DNA of 64,000 bases from Flavobacterium sp. HJJ (GTDB taxonomy: Bacteria; Bacteroidota; Bacteroidia; Flavobacteriales; Flavobacteriaceae), in NCBI RefSeq assembly GCF_015351475.1, contig NZ_JADKPR010000005.1:161603-225602 (forward strand), given 5' to 3'. The position numbers and the translations under genes are program-made. A model generated the notes under the pieces. The model was not told the origin of the DNA, made no database searches, and saw nothing but the letters and a program-made list of their open reading frames with translations. The number at the start of each line of letters is the position of its first letter. Position 1 is the first letter of the stretch. This document shows, piece after piece, positions 55,150-64,000 of this stretch.

Positions 55150-58100
55150 ATGGTTCGAAAATTGCTTTTCTCTTCCAAATTTACATTGCCTACTTGTTTA
55201 ATTGTTTTCCTTTTTTTAGTCTTTTCGACAGACATAAATGCTCAATGTGCCGGTAATAATAACAGTCTCACGTTATGCGGCAGCGATATAACAAATGTTA
55301 GCAGCAAGTCAATTGATCTGAATTTATTATTAGGAACTCATACAGCTGGAGGCACTTGGAGTGATGATGATAATTCCGGAGGATTAGTTGATACTGCCAC
55401 AGGTATTTTAAATGCCCAGAAAGTATATGAAAGCGGTATTTATCATTATACCTATACTATAAATGGAGTTGTGGGCTGTGTCACTAATACAGCTACGATT
55501 ACGGTTACTATCGGTGGTTATGCAGGAGTGCCGGGACCAAACAATTCTATCTGCAGTTCTGATCATGCTTATAGTTTATTTCAGGTTTTTCAGGGAACAC
55601 CAGTTTTAGCTCCACAAAGCGGAGGAACCTGGCAAGCCCTGACTTTCGCAGGAGGATTAAATACAGTAACCGGTGTTTTAAATGCTTCTGTACCTCCTCC
55701 TTATAATACATACTCTTATAAATACTCAATTAACGCTATCGGCAGCTGTCCGGCAGTATCATCTCAAGTTTCGGTATCCATTTATCGTACTCCAGAACCA
55801 GGTACTCCCAGTAATTTACAGCTGTGTTCAAATCAGCTTGGCTCATATACAAATGTGAACCTATACAATCAATTAAGCGGAGAAGATACTGGTGGAACCT
55901 GGACGGAATTTGGTACATCAGAACTCAGCAACAGTACAGACTCTACAATTGACATTCAAAATATATACAATACAAAAGGGCCTGGATATTACAGTTTTAC
56001 ATATACAGTATCACCTCCTAAAGACGATCGTGTCTGCAGTAAACAGTCGGCCACAGTTACTATAGCAATAGGGGAGCAGTTAGATTTTACTTCTGCGACA
56101 TTAACAGTAAATCCAAATCCTGTCTGCGAAAACAATTTATCAACTACAATCTATACAGGAATTTTGACACAAGGAGCTAAACCCATTGCAAACGGTTATT
56201 ATAGAGTTGATTATTCCATTTCTGGTGTAGGTTCATTTGTTTCATTTCAAAATTTTTCTAATGGTATTTTAATATTTCCAATTCCTACTTCCTATTTTTC
56301 GCAAGTAAGAAATTATACAGTAAGCGTTACAAACGTTACTTTGACCGCGAGTCCAGTTTTTTGTTCAAGCATTGTTGGAACAATTCAAGATGTAGTAAAC
56401 GTTTATCCAAGTCCTAAAATCAATAGCGCTACCCTTACAATTCCGCCAGTCTGCCAAGGTGCTGATGCTCTAGCTGCATTTTCTGGTACTTCTAACCTTA
56501 CAGACGGAAGCTATGACATTATTTACAATTTGAGCGGAAGCAACAATCTAAATGGAATACCAGCAACAATGAATGTAATAGGCGGATTATCTACATTTAC
56601 CATTCAATCTGCATATATACCAAAAGCCGGCACTACAGCAATTACAATTACCAGAATTACAAATTCTGCTACCGGCTGTCCTAATGCCTCAAACCTTAGA
56701 AAAGATTTTACAGTTAATCCGTCTTTAGATTTAAGCAATTTGGGAGTTACAGTAAAAGATGCCTGCGCAGCTCAGCCAACTGAAGTAACTTTAACTGGTT
56801 TAGGAATATTAACTGCTATCGATGTCACTTATAACCTTACAGGAAGTAATACTACTGGTTCTAAAATTATTTCTTTAACAGCCGTCGCTGGTCAAGTTAA
56901 ATTTTCAATTCCAGCTGCCGATATTCCTAATACAGGCTCAACATCTTTAAACATAACAAATGTTACTAATACTATAACAGGCTGTACATTTGCAATAAAC
57001 AAGGGAACATCTTTTACTGTTAATCCGCTTCCAAATACACCTGCTGCTTCAGGCGGACCTTTCTGCAGCGCTGATAATGCAACTGTTGCCAATTTAACAC
57101 CTCAAGGAAATCAATACCAATGGTTTGATTCTGCTGCAAGTACAACACCATTAGCACTGACGACGCCATTACGCACCGGAGATTATTTTGTAAAAGAAGT
57201 GAATCCAGTAACTCTTTGTGAATCTGCTTTAAAAAAAATCCAGGTAACTATTAATACAACTCCGCAAATTGACAGTGCCAGATTATCAATTGCTACAACC
57301 TGTCAGTCTTATACAGTAACTGTTTTATTAGGAGGTAGTTCAAACCTTGCCAATGGAGATTATAATGTCCTTTACAGTCTTAGCGGAGCCAATACAGGAA
57401 CCAGAATAGCTGCTGTTCTTAGCGTAACCAGCGGTATCGGCCGATTTGATATTCTTCCAAATTTTGTTCCAAACGTAGGTACCACTACAGTTCAAGTAAC
57501 CAATATAACCAATCCAAATACTGGATGTACAAATACTGCCAATCTAAGTAAATCCTTTATTACAAATCCATTACCAGATATCTCCAGCATGGTAACAGCT
57601 ATTAAAGATATTTGTCAGGGACAGTCAACAAATGTTGAATTATCAGGATTAGGATCTTTAACAACAATCAATATCAATTATCGATTATTGGGAGCAAATA
57701 TTGTCAGCTTAAAAACCATTTCATTGACTGTTGTAAACGGAAAAGTAAGTTTTATAATTCCTGCATCTGATATACCAAAAGCAGGATTAACGACTTTTAA
57801 TCTGACAAACATCACTAATACTGTAACTGGCTGTCCAATATTTACCGATCAAAAAACTAATTTCACTGTAAGTGGTCCTCCAGACACTTCCAGCATGACT
57901 GTAACCGTTAAAGACGGCTGTCCAAATCAGCCACTAAATGTTATTGTTTCCGGATTAGGAACTTTATCCAGCGTAAAATTTAGTTATAGCGTTACCGGTG
58001 CCAATACTATTAATGCACAAACTGATGCACTTATAGTAACAGGAGGCAGTACCAATTTTACGATACTTGGCTCAGGGCTTCCTAATACAGGATCTAATTC

Positions 58101-58965
58101 ATTAATTATGAACGATATAATTAATTTAATTACAACTTGTTCTGCAGTAATCCCCCCAGCCCCTAAAAGTTTTGCTATTCTGCCAATTCCAAGTAAACCA
58201 GCTGCAAATGATCAGGGATTTTGTAAAGAAAATTCAGCAACAGTTGCAAATTTAAAACCTAGCGGAACGCAGTATAAATGGTATAATTCTGCAAACAGCA
58301 CAACACCATTGCAGCCAAGCACACTTTTAATCAGCGGGAATTACTATTTGACAGAAGTTAACCTTACTACTGGATGTGAATCAAACGCTACTGTTGTTAA
58401 TGTTGCTATAAACAGTGTACCAGTTCCAACATTAAAAACTGATGGTCAGAATTTTTGCGGAGCAGACAAACCGACAATTCAAAATTTGACTAGTAACACT
58501 AGCTATACTGGAAATTTAACATGGTATGATGCACCTGTGAATGGGACAGCATACGACAATACTGTTTTATTAACTGAAGGAACGACATATTATGCCATTG
58601 ATTACAATCCTAATACTAAGTGCGTTTCAGGGCCATTAGAAACAGCTATTATATTAACAGCCTGCAGCGTTACTCCAGACGGCTTAACAATTCCTGACGG
58701 TTTTTCGCCAAATGGTGATGGCATTAATGATACATTCAAAATATTAGATATAGAATATTTATTTCCGAATTTCAGTATAGAAATATTTAATAGGTATGGA
58801 AATATCATGTTCAAAGGAAATATAAACAAACCTGACTGGGATGGAAAAAATTCTAATTCAAGCTTTATAAGCGGTGATGCCGCTACAGGTGTATATTTTT
58901 ATATTATCAATTATAATAAAGAGAACTTTTCACCACGACAAGGACAGCTTTATTTGAACCGATAA
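55150..58965 (+). CDS. Large secreted surface protein with T9SS type-B (CHU_C) C-terminal domain
   Basis: This 1271-residue protein has a signal peptide (CLIVFLFLVFSTDINAQ). Repeated Ig-like modules follow with recurring 'ITNxxTGC' ends and 'xxVKDxCxxQ' starts (for example NITNPNTGCT, NITNTVTGCP, AIKDICQGQS, TVKDGCPNQP). The last 90 residues form a gliding-motility-associated type-B sorting domain (IPDGFSPNGDGINDTFKI, FNRYGNIMF, YFYIINY). Exported by the type IX system and placed on the cell surface; SprB-like adhesins used for gliding have this organisation. It is followed at once by its probable partner, a SprF-like gene. Confidence 0.93.
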   Translation: MVRKLLFSSKFTLPTCLIVFLFLVFSTDINAQCAGNNNSLTLCGSDITNVSSKSIDLNLLLGTHTAGGTWSDDDNSGGLVDTATGILNAQKVYESGIYHYTYTINGVVGCVTNTATITVTIGGYAGVPGPNNSICSSDHAYSLFQVFQGTPVLAPQSGGTWQALTFAGGLNTVTGVLNASVPPPYNTYSYKYSINAIGSCPAVSSQVSVSIYRTPEPGTPSNLQLCSNQLGSYTNVNLYNQLSGEDTGGTWTEFGTSELSNSTDSTIDIQNIYNTKGPGYYSFTYTVSPPKDDRVCSKQSATVTIAIGEQLDFTSATLTVNPNPVCENNLSTTIYTGILTQGAKPIANGYYRVDYSISGVGSFVSFQNFSNGILIFPIPTSYFSQVRNYTVSVTNVTLTASPVFCSSIVGTIQDVVNVYPSPKINSATLTIPPVCQGADALAAFSGTSNLTDGSYDIIYNLSGSNNLNGIPATMNVIGGLSTFTIQSAYIPKAGTTAITITRITNSATGCPNASNLRKDFTVNPSLDLSNLGVTVKDACAAQPTEVTLTGLGILTAIDVTYNLTGSNTTGSKIISLTAVAGQVKFSIPAADIPNTGSTSLNITNVTNTITGCTFAINKGTSFTVNPLPNTPAASGGPFCSADNATVANLTPQGNQYQWFDSAASTTPLALTTPLRTGDYFVKEVNPVTLCESALKKIQVTINTTPQIDSARLSIATTCQSYTVTVLLGGSSNLANGDYNVLYSLSGANTGTRIAAVLSVTSGIGRFDILPNFVPNVGTTTVQVTNITNPNTGCTNTANLSKSFITNPLPDISSMVTAIKDICQGQSTNVELSGLGSLTTININYRLLGANIVSLKTISLTVVNGKVSFIIPASDIPKAGLTTFNLTNITNTVTGCPIFTDQKTNFTVSGPPDTSSMTVTVKDGCPNQPLNVIVSGLGTLSSVKFSYSVTGANTINAQTDALIVTGGSTNFTILGSGLPNTGSNSLIMNDIINLITTCSAVIPPAPKSFAILPIPSKPAANDQGFCKENSATVANLKPSGTQYKWYNSANSTTPLQPSTLLISGNYYLTEVNLTTGCESNATVVNVAINSVPVPTLKTDGQNFCGADKPTIQNLTSNTSYTGNLTWYDAPVNGTAYDNTVLLTEGTTYYAIDYNPNTKCVSGPLETAIILTACSVTPDGLTIPDGFSPNGDGINDTFKILDIEYLFPNFSIEIFNRYGNIMFKGNINKPDWDGKNSNSSFISGDAATGVYFYIINYNKENFSPRQGQLYLNR

Positions 58966-58993
58966 TTCTTTTTTTACTACTAAACCAATTCCA

Positions 58994-59932
58994 ATGAAAA
59001 AATTAATACTTTTTGTGTTTTTTTTCCTTTCTATACTAAAGGCAAGCGCTCAGCAAGAACCTCATTTTACACAGTATATGAGTAATATGAGTGTGATAAA
59101 TCCTGCTTATGCAACAGATACGCCGGCAATACTAAATTTAGGAAGTCTTTATCGCTACCAATGGGCTGGAATTAAAGGCGCTCCAAAAACACTAACCTTA
59201 TTTGCACATACTCCAATAAATGACAAAATCGAAACCGGCTTCTCATTAATTTCAGATGATATAGGTGATGGTGCAAAAAAAGAAACAAATTTTTTTGCTG
59301 ATTTTGCCTATGTACTTCAGCTAAATGAAACCCACAAACTTTCCTTTGGACTAAAAGCTGGATTTACTGCAATAACTACAAATTTCAACGGCTTTCAGTT
59401 AAACAGCGGTGACGTAACTACTGATTTAGCATTTGCAGAAAACACAAACAAAACCATGCCAAATATTGGAGCAGGAGCATACTTCTTTGCTGATAATTAT
59501 TATATCGGTATATCTGTTCCAAACATTCTTTCTGCCGAACACCCAGGATCATCCGGAGGTAAGATTAATTCCTTTGGAACTCATAAAGCTCATGGTTATT
59601 TAACTGGGGGTTATGTATTTGACATCAATGAAGAATTTAAACTAAAACCGGCAGCTATGGCCATATTTGTTGAGGGAGCGCCTGTTTCTGTAGATTTAAC
59701 AGCTAATGTATTGTATAATGAAAAATTTGAGCTTGGAGCAGCTTATCGGATTGGAGATGCTGTAAGTGCTCTAATGAGCATAAATGTATCTCCAAATTTT
59801 AGAATTGGTTATTCTTATGATTATACTATTTCTAACCTGAGCCAGTTTAATTCCGGCTCACATGAAATAGTGCTTTTGTATAACTTGAATTTGTTGGGTA
59901 AAGGATATAATAAATCGCCTAGATTCTTCTAA
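58994..59932 (+). CDS. PorP/SprF-family outer-membrane protein
   Basis: This 312-residue protein has a signal peptide (LILFVFFFLSILKASAQ) and the PorP/SprF start QEPHFTQYMSNMSVINPAYA. It is predicted to be a beta-barrel. SprF-like proteins are needed for secretion or attachment of the type-B cargo encoded next door, as with SprB in F. johnsoniae (established). It lies 28 bp after the cargo gene and 10 bp before the OmpA-family gene. Confidence 0.94.
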   Translation: MKKLILFVFFFLSILKASAQQEPHFTQYMSNMSVINPAYATDTPAILNLGSLYRYQWAGIKGAPKTLTLFAHTPINDKIETGFSLISDDIGDGAKKETNFFADFAYVLQLNETHKLSFGLKAGFTAITTNFNGFQLNSGDVTTDLAFAENTNKTMPNIGAGAYFFADNYYIGISVPNILSAEHPGSSGGKINSFGTHKAHGYLTGGYVFDINEEFKLKPAAMAIFVEGAPVSVDLTANVLYNEKFELGAAYRIGDAVSALMSINVSPNFRIGYSYDYTISNLSQFNSGSHEIVLLYNLNLLGKGYNKSPRFF

Positions 59933-59942
59933 AAAAACAAAG

Positions 59943-62138
59943 ATGAAAAGAATATATATACTTTTAATTGTTTTTACAATCCAATTTGCACAAGCCCAGC
60001 AGGAGGATCTGCAGAGAGCAAATCGTCTGTTTAACAAAACGTATTACAGCGAAGCCATTCCTTTGTATGAAAAAATTAGTCTTAAAGATAAAAGTACTGC
60101 AGTAATTCAAAATCTGGGAGACTGTTATTATTACACTGGCCAATATGATAAAGCTCAGGCACAATATGCTCTTTTATTTCAAAGCGGAAGCAACGAACTA
60201 AATGAAGACTTTTATTTTAGATATGCACAAACATTAAAAACCAGAGGAAAATACGATGAAGCCAATACTGTTCTAAGAAATTACTATCAGATTTCAAATA
60301 ATAGTGCTGCAATCGAAAAATTAGACAAGGGAATTAAAAGTTTAAGTAATGTCACCGCAATTGGAGATAGATTTCAAATTGTAAATTTAGCTTTGAACAC
60401 AGAAAATTCAGAATTTGGCGGAGTCGTTTTTAATGATAATTTAGTATTTGCTGCTGTTAAAAAGAAACCGAGTCTATTCGACAAAACCTATAAATGGAAC
60501 AATGAAGGCTATCTGAATTTAGTAAGCATTCCATTGAAGAATATAAATACAAAAGATTCTATTGTATCCTATTTTTCTAAAGAATTAAAATCACCAATGC
60601 ACGAATCGAATGCCATTTTCACAAAAGACGGTAAAACAATGTATTTTACCCGAAATAATTATAATAACGGCAAAATAGGAAAAAACGCTGAAAAAATATC
60701 TAACATTCAAATTTTCAGGGCAGAATTAATTAATGGAAAATGGACAAATGTTGTTTCATTACCATTTAACAGTCCGGAATATTCGGTAGAGCATCCTGCT
60801 TTAAGCCCTGATGAAAAAACATTATATTTTGCTTCTGATATGCCGGGAACATTAGGATCCTTCGATATTTTCAGTGTTTCTGTAGATGGTTTAACATACG
60901 GTGTTCCAACTAATTTAGGAGAAAATATAAATACATCAAAAAGAGAACAGTTTCCATTTGTTTCAAAAGACAGCCAGCTGTATTTCTCTTCGAATGGACT
61001 GGAAGGATATGGCGCTTTAGATATTTTTGTATCAGATATTCATAATAATACCTATTCGAAAGCTTCAAATGTCGGACTGCCTGTAAATTCTGGTTATGAT
61101 GATTTTGCCTATTATATTGATTCAGATACCAAAGAAGGTTATTTTTCATCTGACAGACCGGAAGGAAAAGGAAAAGATGATATTTATTCCATAAAAGAAA
61201 CCAAAGAACTGCTTATTGAAGACTGTAAGCAGTATATCAGCGGTATAATAACGGATATTGATTCGCATCTTGCCTTAGAAAATGCAAAAGTTATACTGAT
61301 AAACAGTGACGATCAGGAAATTAATAAATTTATAACTGCAGCAGATGGAAAATTTAATTTTTCTATAGCATGTGAATCTCAGTATTCTGTATTTGTAACC
61401 AAAGAAAATTATACCGAAAATTCAAAGTCATTGACTATTTCTAAAGACAGAAACAAAACTAATGATGCCTCTATGGAAATCAAGTCTCAGGAAATAATCA
61501 AAAAAGAAGAAGAACTGGCCGCTCAGCAATTAAAAGCTGCCGAATTAGCGGCACTCGAGCAAAAAAGAAAGGACGATGCTATAGCTTTACAGCAGCAAAA
61601 AATAGCCGATACTAATGCTGCTGAATCCAAAAGACTGGCAGAAATAGCTGCACTTGAACAGTTGAAAAAAGACAAATTAGAAGCGGATAAAAAACAAAAA
61701 GAATTAGCTGAAGCTAAGAAAAAAGAAAAAACTGCAGCTATAGTTGCAGCAGAAAAAGATGTTGTTAAAGATAAAGACAGGCTGATAATCAAAACTGAAC
61801 CTATTTATTTTGATTACAACATGTGGTACATCCGAAAAGAATCTAAAAAAATTCTAAATCGTGTAGTCGAATTAATGAAAAAATATCCTGAAATGGTTGT
61901 GGAAATTGGTTCTCATACTGATAATCGTGGCGCTGCGAAATTCAACCTGAATCTTTCTCAAAACAGAGCCGATGCAACAAGAGATTATATTTTGGAACAG
62001 GGAATTTCTAAAAACAGAATTCATGCCAAAGGCTACGGTGAATCTGTTCCAATTGTAAAATGTATACCGGAAGATTCATGCGATGAAGAACAACACGAAT
62101 TAAACAGAAGAAGTGAATTTGTAATTAAGAATCTATAA
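59943..62138 (+). CDS. OmpA-family protein with TPR, PD40 repeats and coiled coil
   Basis: This 731-residue protein has a signal peptide (IYILLIVFTIQFAQAQ), N-terminal TPR-like repeats (about 20-115) and beta-propeller PD40 repeats (about 200-400: HPALSPDEKTLYFASDMPG, GALDIFVSDI). A carboxypeptidase-regulatory-like Ig fold (about 425-505) and an Ala/Glu/Lys-rich coiled coil (about 515-605) follow. The C-terminal OmpA domain binds peptidoglycan (IYFDYNMWYI, GSHTDNRG, NRADATRDYI). This is the usual third gene of SprF-type loci, tying the surface system to the cell wall. Confidence 0.94.
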   Translation: MKRIYILLIVFTIQFAQAQQEDLQRANRLFNKTYYSEAIPLYEKISLKDKSTAVIQNLGDCYYYTGQYDKAQAQYALLFQSGSNELNEDFYFRYAQTLKTRGKYDEANTVLRNYYQISNNSAAIEKLDKGIKSLSNVTAIGDRFQIVNLALNTENSEFGGVVFNDNLVFAAVKKKPSLFDKTYKWNNEGYLNLVSIPLKNINTKDSIVSYFSKELKSPMHESNAIFTKDGKTMYFTRNNYNNGKIGKNAEKISNIQIFRAELINGKWTNVVSLPFNSPEYSVEHPALSPDEKTLYFASDMPGTLGSFDIFSVSVDGLTYGVPTNLGENINTSKREQFPFVSKDSQLYFSSNGLEGYGALDIFVSDIHNNTYSKASNVGLPVNSGYDDFAYYIDSDTKEGYFSSDRPEGKGKDDIYSIKETKELLIEDCKQYISGIITDIDSHLALENAKVILINSDDQEINKFITAADGKFNFSIACESQYSVFVTKENYTENSKSLTISKDRNKTNDASMEIKSQEIIKKEEELAAQQLKAAELAALEQKRKDDAIALQQQKIADTNAAESKRLAEIAALEQLKKDKLEADKKQKELAEAKKKEKTAAIVAAEKDVVKDKDRLIIKTEPIYFDYNMWYIRKESKKILNRVVELMKKYPEMVVEIGSHTDNRGAAKFNLNLSQNRADATRDYILEQGISKNRIHAKGYGESVPIVKCIPEDSCDEEQHELNRRSEFVIKNL

Positions 62139-62160
62139 AAAAACACATTGATTCATAAAC

Positions 62161-62200
62161 AAAGAAATCCTAATTCGTTTGAATTAGGATTTCTTTTATC
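62161..62200 (+). terminator. Rho-independent terminator of the surface operon
   Basis: A perfect 16-bp stem AAAGAAATCCTAATTC / GAATTAGGATTTCTTT around GTTT is followed by TATCG. It is 22 bp after the stop codon. Confidence 0.85.
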
Positions 62201-62303
62201 GTCTTGTCGCTTACCGTGGTTGGGGAATAAAGATGCAAGAGTTTTGGTTAAATACAAATTTCACATGTACAAACTATCTTTAAATATACAAAATTAGGTG
62301 TTT

Positions 62304-62605
62304 TCATCTTAAGCTTAAATGCGGTCTTTTAATATTGTAACACTCAATAGATTCTTTAATTAGCTTACCGAGTCCTTGACCATTTTTGCATTTATAAATC
62401 AAAAACTCATGTTTTAAAACACCATTAATCCTCTCGGCTAAAGCATTTTGATAACAATCATAACCATGATGGACTGATTTTATTGGCTTTTAATACATTT
62501 TGATAGGTCTGTGAACAATATTGTAAACCTCTGTCTGAGTGATGTATTAAAGGAAGATTGTTTTCCCTATTTCTAATACCATTTAGACATATTAAACAGT
62601 CTGAT
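62304..62605 (-). pseudogene. IS3-family transposase (OrfB) C-terminal remnant
   Basis: Minus-strand translation gives the end of an IS3-type integrase domain: LPLIHHSDRGLQYCSQTYQ, then, after a frame change near 62474, YDCYQNALAERINGVLKHEF, ending in IKESIECYNIKRPHLSLR and a stop at 62304. These are conserved motifs of the rve domain, with the second Asp (HHSDRG) and the catalytic Glu (ALAERI). A frame change and the loss of the N-terminal two-thirds make it non-functional. It abuts the IS630 remnant. Confidence 0.85.
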
Positions 62606-63441
62606 TTAAATAAAGAAATAGTCAAAACTGCATAGATTTTTAACAAACTTTTCAGTTATCAATTCTTTGACTATCTCATCTAATTTAATTTTCAGTTCTT
62701 CCATTGTTTTGTAGATTTTGTTAGTAATTTTCCTTTTCATATTAAGCCAAACAAGTTCTGCTGGATTGAGTTCTGGAGAATATGGTGGAAGAAAAATAAG
62801 TATTATGTTTTCTGGAATGATTAACGCTTTTCCTTTGTGAAAAGCACCATTATCTAAAATGACTACTTTTAATTCTTCGGGTTTCTTTTTTGACAATTCG
62901 TTTAAGAATATTTGAAAATTATCCCCATTACAATACGGCAATTCTATTACTAAACTATCCCCGTTGATTGGGGAAAATGCTCCAAAAATATAGGTTGATC
63001 TGAATATGTTTTGGTAAGTGCAAATGGGCTTTACCTCTTTTGCCGTTAAGGCTCTGCCGTTTCTGGTAAATAATCCAAATCGGCTTTCGTCTTGCACGTA
63101 AAGATTAAAATGAGTGAATTTTTCTGAAACATTTTTTAATGTAGAATCAAGAATTATTGAGAAGTTTTTTTAAAAGATTCGACAGCGTTGAGGTCTTTTT
63201 TTACATGACTTTTTCTAGATACTTTTAATTTGGCACCAAAATGCCTTTTCGCATATTTATTTACTGTGTGGTAATTTATGCCTTGAGGAATGTAATTCTC
63301 AACAATCCAATGAATTAAATCTACATAAGAGGTAAAGGCATCTTTTGGAGAGGTTAGCCTTTGTTTAATTGCTTGATGGATTTCACTAGTGATTATAGAT
63401 TTTTTATAACCAATTCTTCGATCAAACAGTAATACAGATAA
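62606..63441 (-). pseudogene. IS630-family transposase, 5'-truncated and frameshifted
   Basis: Read on the minus strand, 63441-63154 encodes part of the winged-helix domain (INYHTVNKYAKRHFG, VKKDLNAVESFKK). It continues in a different frame (KNFSIILDSTLKNVSE), and in a third frame as the DDE domain (QDESRFGLFTRNGRA, VVILDNGAFHKGKA, FLPPYSPELNPAELVW) to a stop at 62606. The two frame changes fall in A-runs (AAAAAAAC and GAAAATTC on the minus strand). The first helix-turn-helix, about 60 residues, is missing. The catalytic Asp, Asp and Glu are still visible, so decay is recent or partial. Confidence 0.85.
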
Positions 63442-63474
63442 TTAGAACTATATAATAGTCTAATTTATGTAAAA

Positions 63475-63502
63475 AAAATAGCCTGAGTTTTCAGGCTATT
63501 TT
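63475..63502. terminator. Hairpin, terminator-like
   Basis: A 12-bp perfect stem AAAATAGCCTGA / TCAGGCTATTTT with loop GTTT lies between the IS630 and IS1595 remnants. It could be the terminator of a former gene disrupted by the insertions. Confidence 0.65.
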
Positions 63503-63514
63503 ATAAATCTAAAT

Positions 63515-63770
63515 GGTATTAGTACAAACGCTAAAATATTTACTGATAAGTGGAAAGGATATTCCCCGTTGAAATCAAAGTATAATATTGAACAGAAGGA
63601 AAGTAAAAACGGGAAGAATTTTTAAGGAAATGCCTATTGTCATTCATCAGCTAAAAGCATGGATAAGCACTGTTCCAATTCATGTACGTAAAAAGCATGC
63701 CCAGTCTTATTTTGATGAATTCGCTTTTAGGCCTTTTTGGAATAGTGTGCAGACTTTTAGAATTTTTTAG
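63515..63770 (+). pseudogene. IS1595/ISXO2-family transposase C-terminal remnant
   Basis: Plus-strand translation reads DKWKGYSPLKSKYNIEQ and then SKNGKNF before a stop. A frame change continues it as EMPIVIHQLKAWISTV and SYFDEFAFR. These are the late motifs of ISXO2-like transposases (DEWxGYxxLK, KNFKExHxVIxxLKxWL, LxxYLDEFxFR). Only the C-terminal third is present, with one frame change, so it is a dead remnant. Confidence 0.75.
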
Positions 63771-64000
63771 CTTTTGGAATCAAATTGTAAAACCCTAACT
63801 TTTTGCAAAACATCAGCAGCATTAGAAACTCCTTTTTCCTGTTGTTTTTTTGCCCATTTATCTTGAATTTCTTCAAATTTGGTTACCTCTTTGAACTCTT
63901 TTAATTCCTTCTTTTCAAGAAGACGTATTTTTGTACCTTCCTTTTTTAGGGTTTCTATTTGTGTATCAAAACTTTTGTCCATAGTTGTGCCTAAGGACTT
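63767..64000 (-). CDS. C-terminal part of a TRAP-type solute receptor (DctP-like), cut by window edge
   Basis: The minus-strand frame is open to the window end, so the gene continues upstream. The visible 77 residues are helical and end with the segment TLKKEGTKIRLLEKKE, then IQDKWAKKQQEKG and ADVLQKVRVL. This resembles the last helices of DctP family receptors (typical form: LKxxGxxVxxxxxxExxxF, then W, then a C-terminal VLxxVxxL). DctP binds C4-dicarboxylates or sugar acids in the periplasm. The rest of the gene and the dctQM permease cannot be seen. Confidence 0.5.
   Translation of the reverse strand, partial: KSLGTTMDKSFDTQIETLKKEGTKIRLLEKKELKEFKEVTKFEEIQDKWAKKQQEKGVSNAADVLQKVRVLQFDSKS

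Overview
The window is AT-rich chromosomal DNA of a Bacteroidota bacterium, most likely a Flavobacterium. The signs are a type IX secretion gene (porQ), a type-B gliding-motility C-terminal domain protein with its PorP/SprF partner, the fused lpxC-fabZ gene, a Bacteroidota-type tyrosine recombinase, and several promoters with the Bacteroidota -7 element TAnnTTTG. No rRNA, CRISPR array or intact tRNA was found.

1-17 kb is accessory in character. It opens with the 3' part of a superfamily-2 helicase and six 11-bp tandem repeats. A gene of an uncharacterised family, a 46-residue Pro-rich peptide and a tyrosine recombinase follow. Next come a YCII/DGPF protein with an ECF sigma factor, a tandem universal stress protein, and a block of fabH, LytS-type kinase, LytTR regulator and tripartite RND efflux pump. 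Two imperfect copies of a 55-bp sequence that looks like a tRNA/tmRNA 3' end, each followed by a terminator, flank the 13.6 kb from the integrase to the pump. This may mark an old integrated island.

17-31 kb holds two unknown secreted proteins, a GntR regulator with a sugar-binding-like domain, an intergenic inverted-repeat element and an HD phosphohydrolase. The lipid A cluster follows: lpxD, lpxC-fabZ, lpxA, efp, a second lpxD-like gene and a small NTF2-like gene. Then come sucD, a GIY-YIG-like protein, msrB and an alpha/beta hydrolase.

31-40 kb is an alpha-glucan operon (glgA, glgC, glgE, maltokinase, glgB). It joins the ADP-glucose route to the maltose-1-phosphate route, but treS is not in the window. 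An MFS transporter follows.

42-55 kb holds a beta-barrel protein, a four-gene sigma/anti-sigma/cell-surface-repeat operon on the minus strand, lon, porQ, cmk, a nucleoside-permease-like transporter, a YcxB-like membrane protein, a probable Flavo-1 structured RNA and rpsA.

55-62 kb is a three-gene surface operon: a 1271-residue T9SS type-B cargo protein, PorP/SprF, and an OmpA-family protein. 62.3-64 kb is a graveyard of broken transposases (IS3, IS630 and IS1595 families) next to the end of a TRAP-type solute receptor gene that runs off the window.
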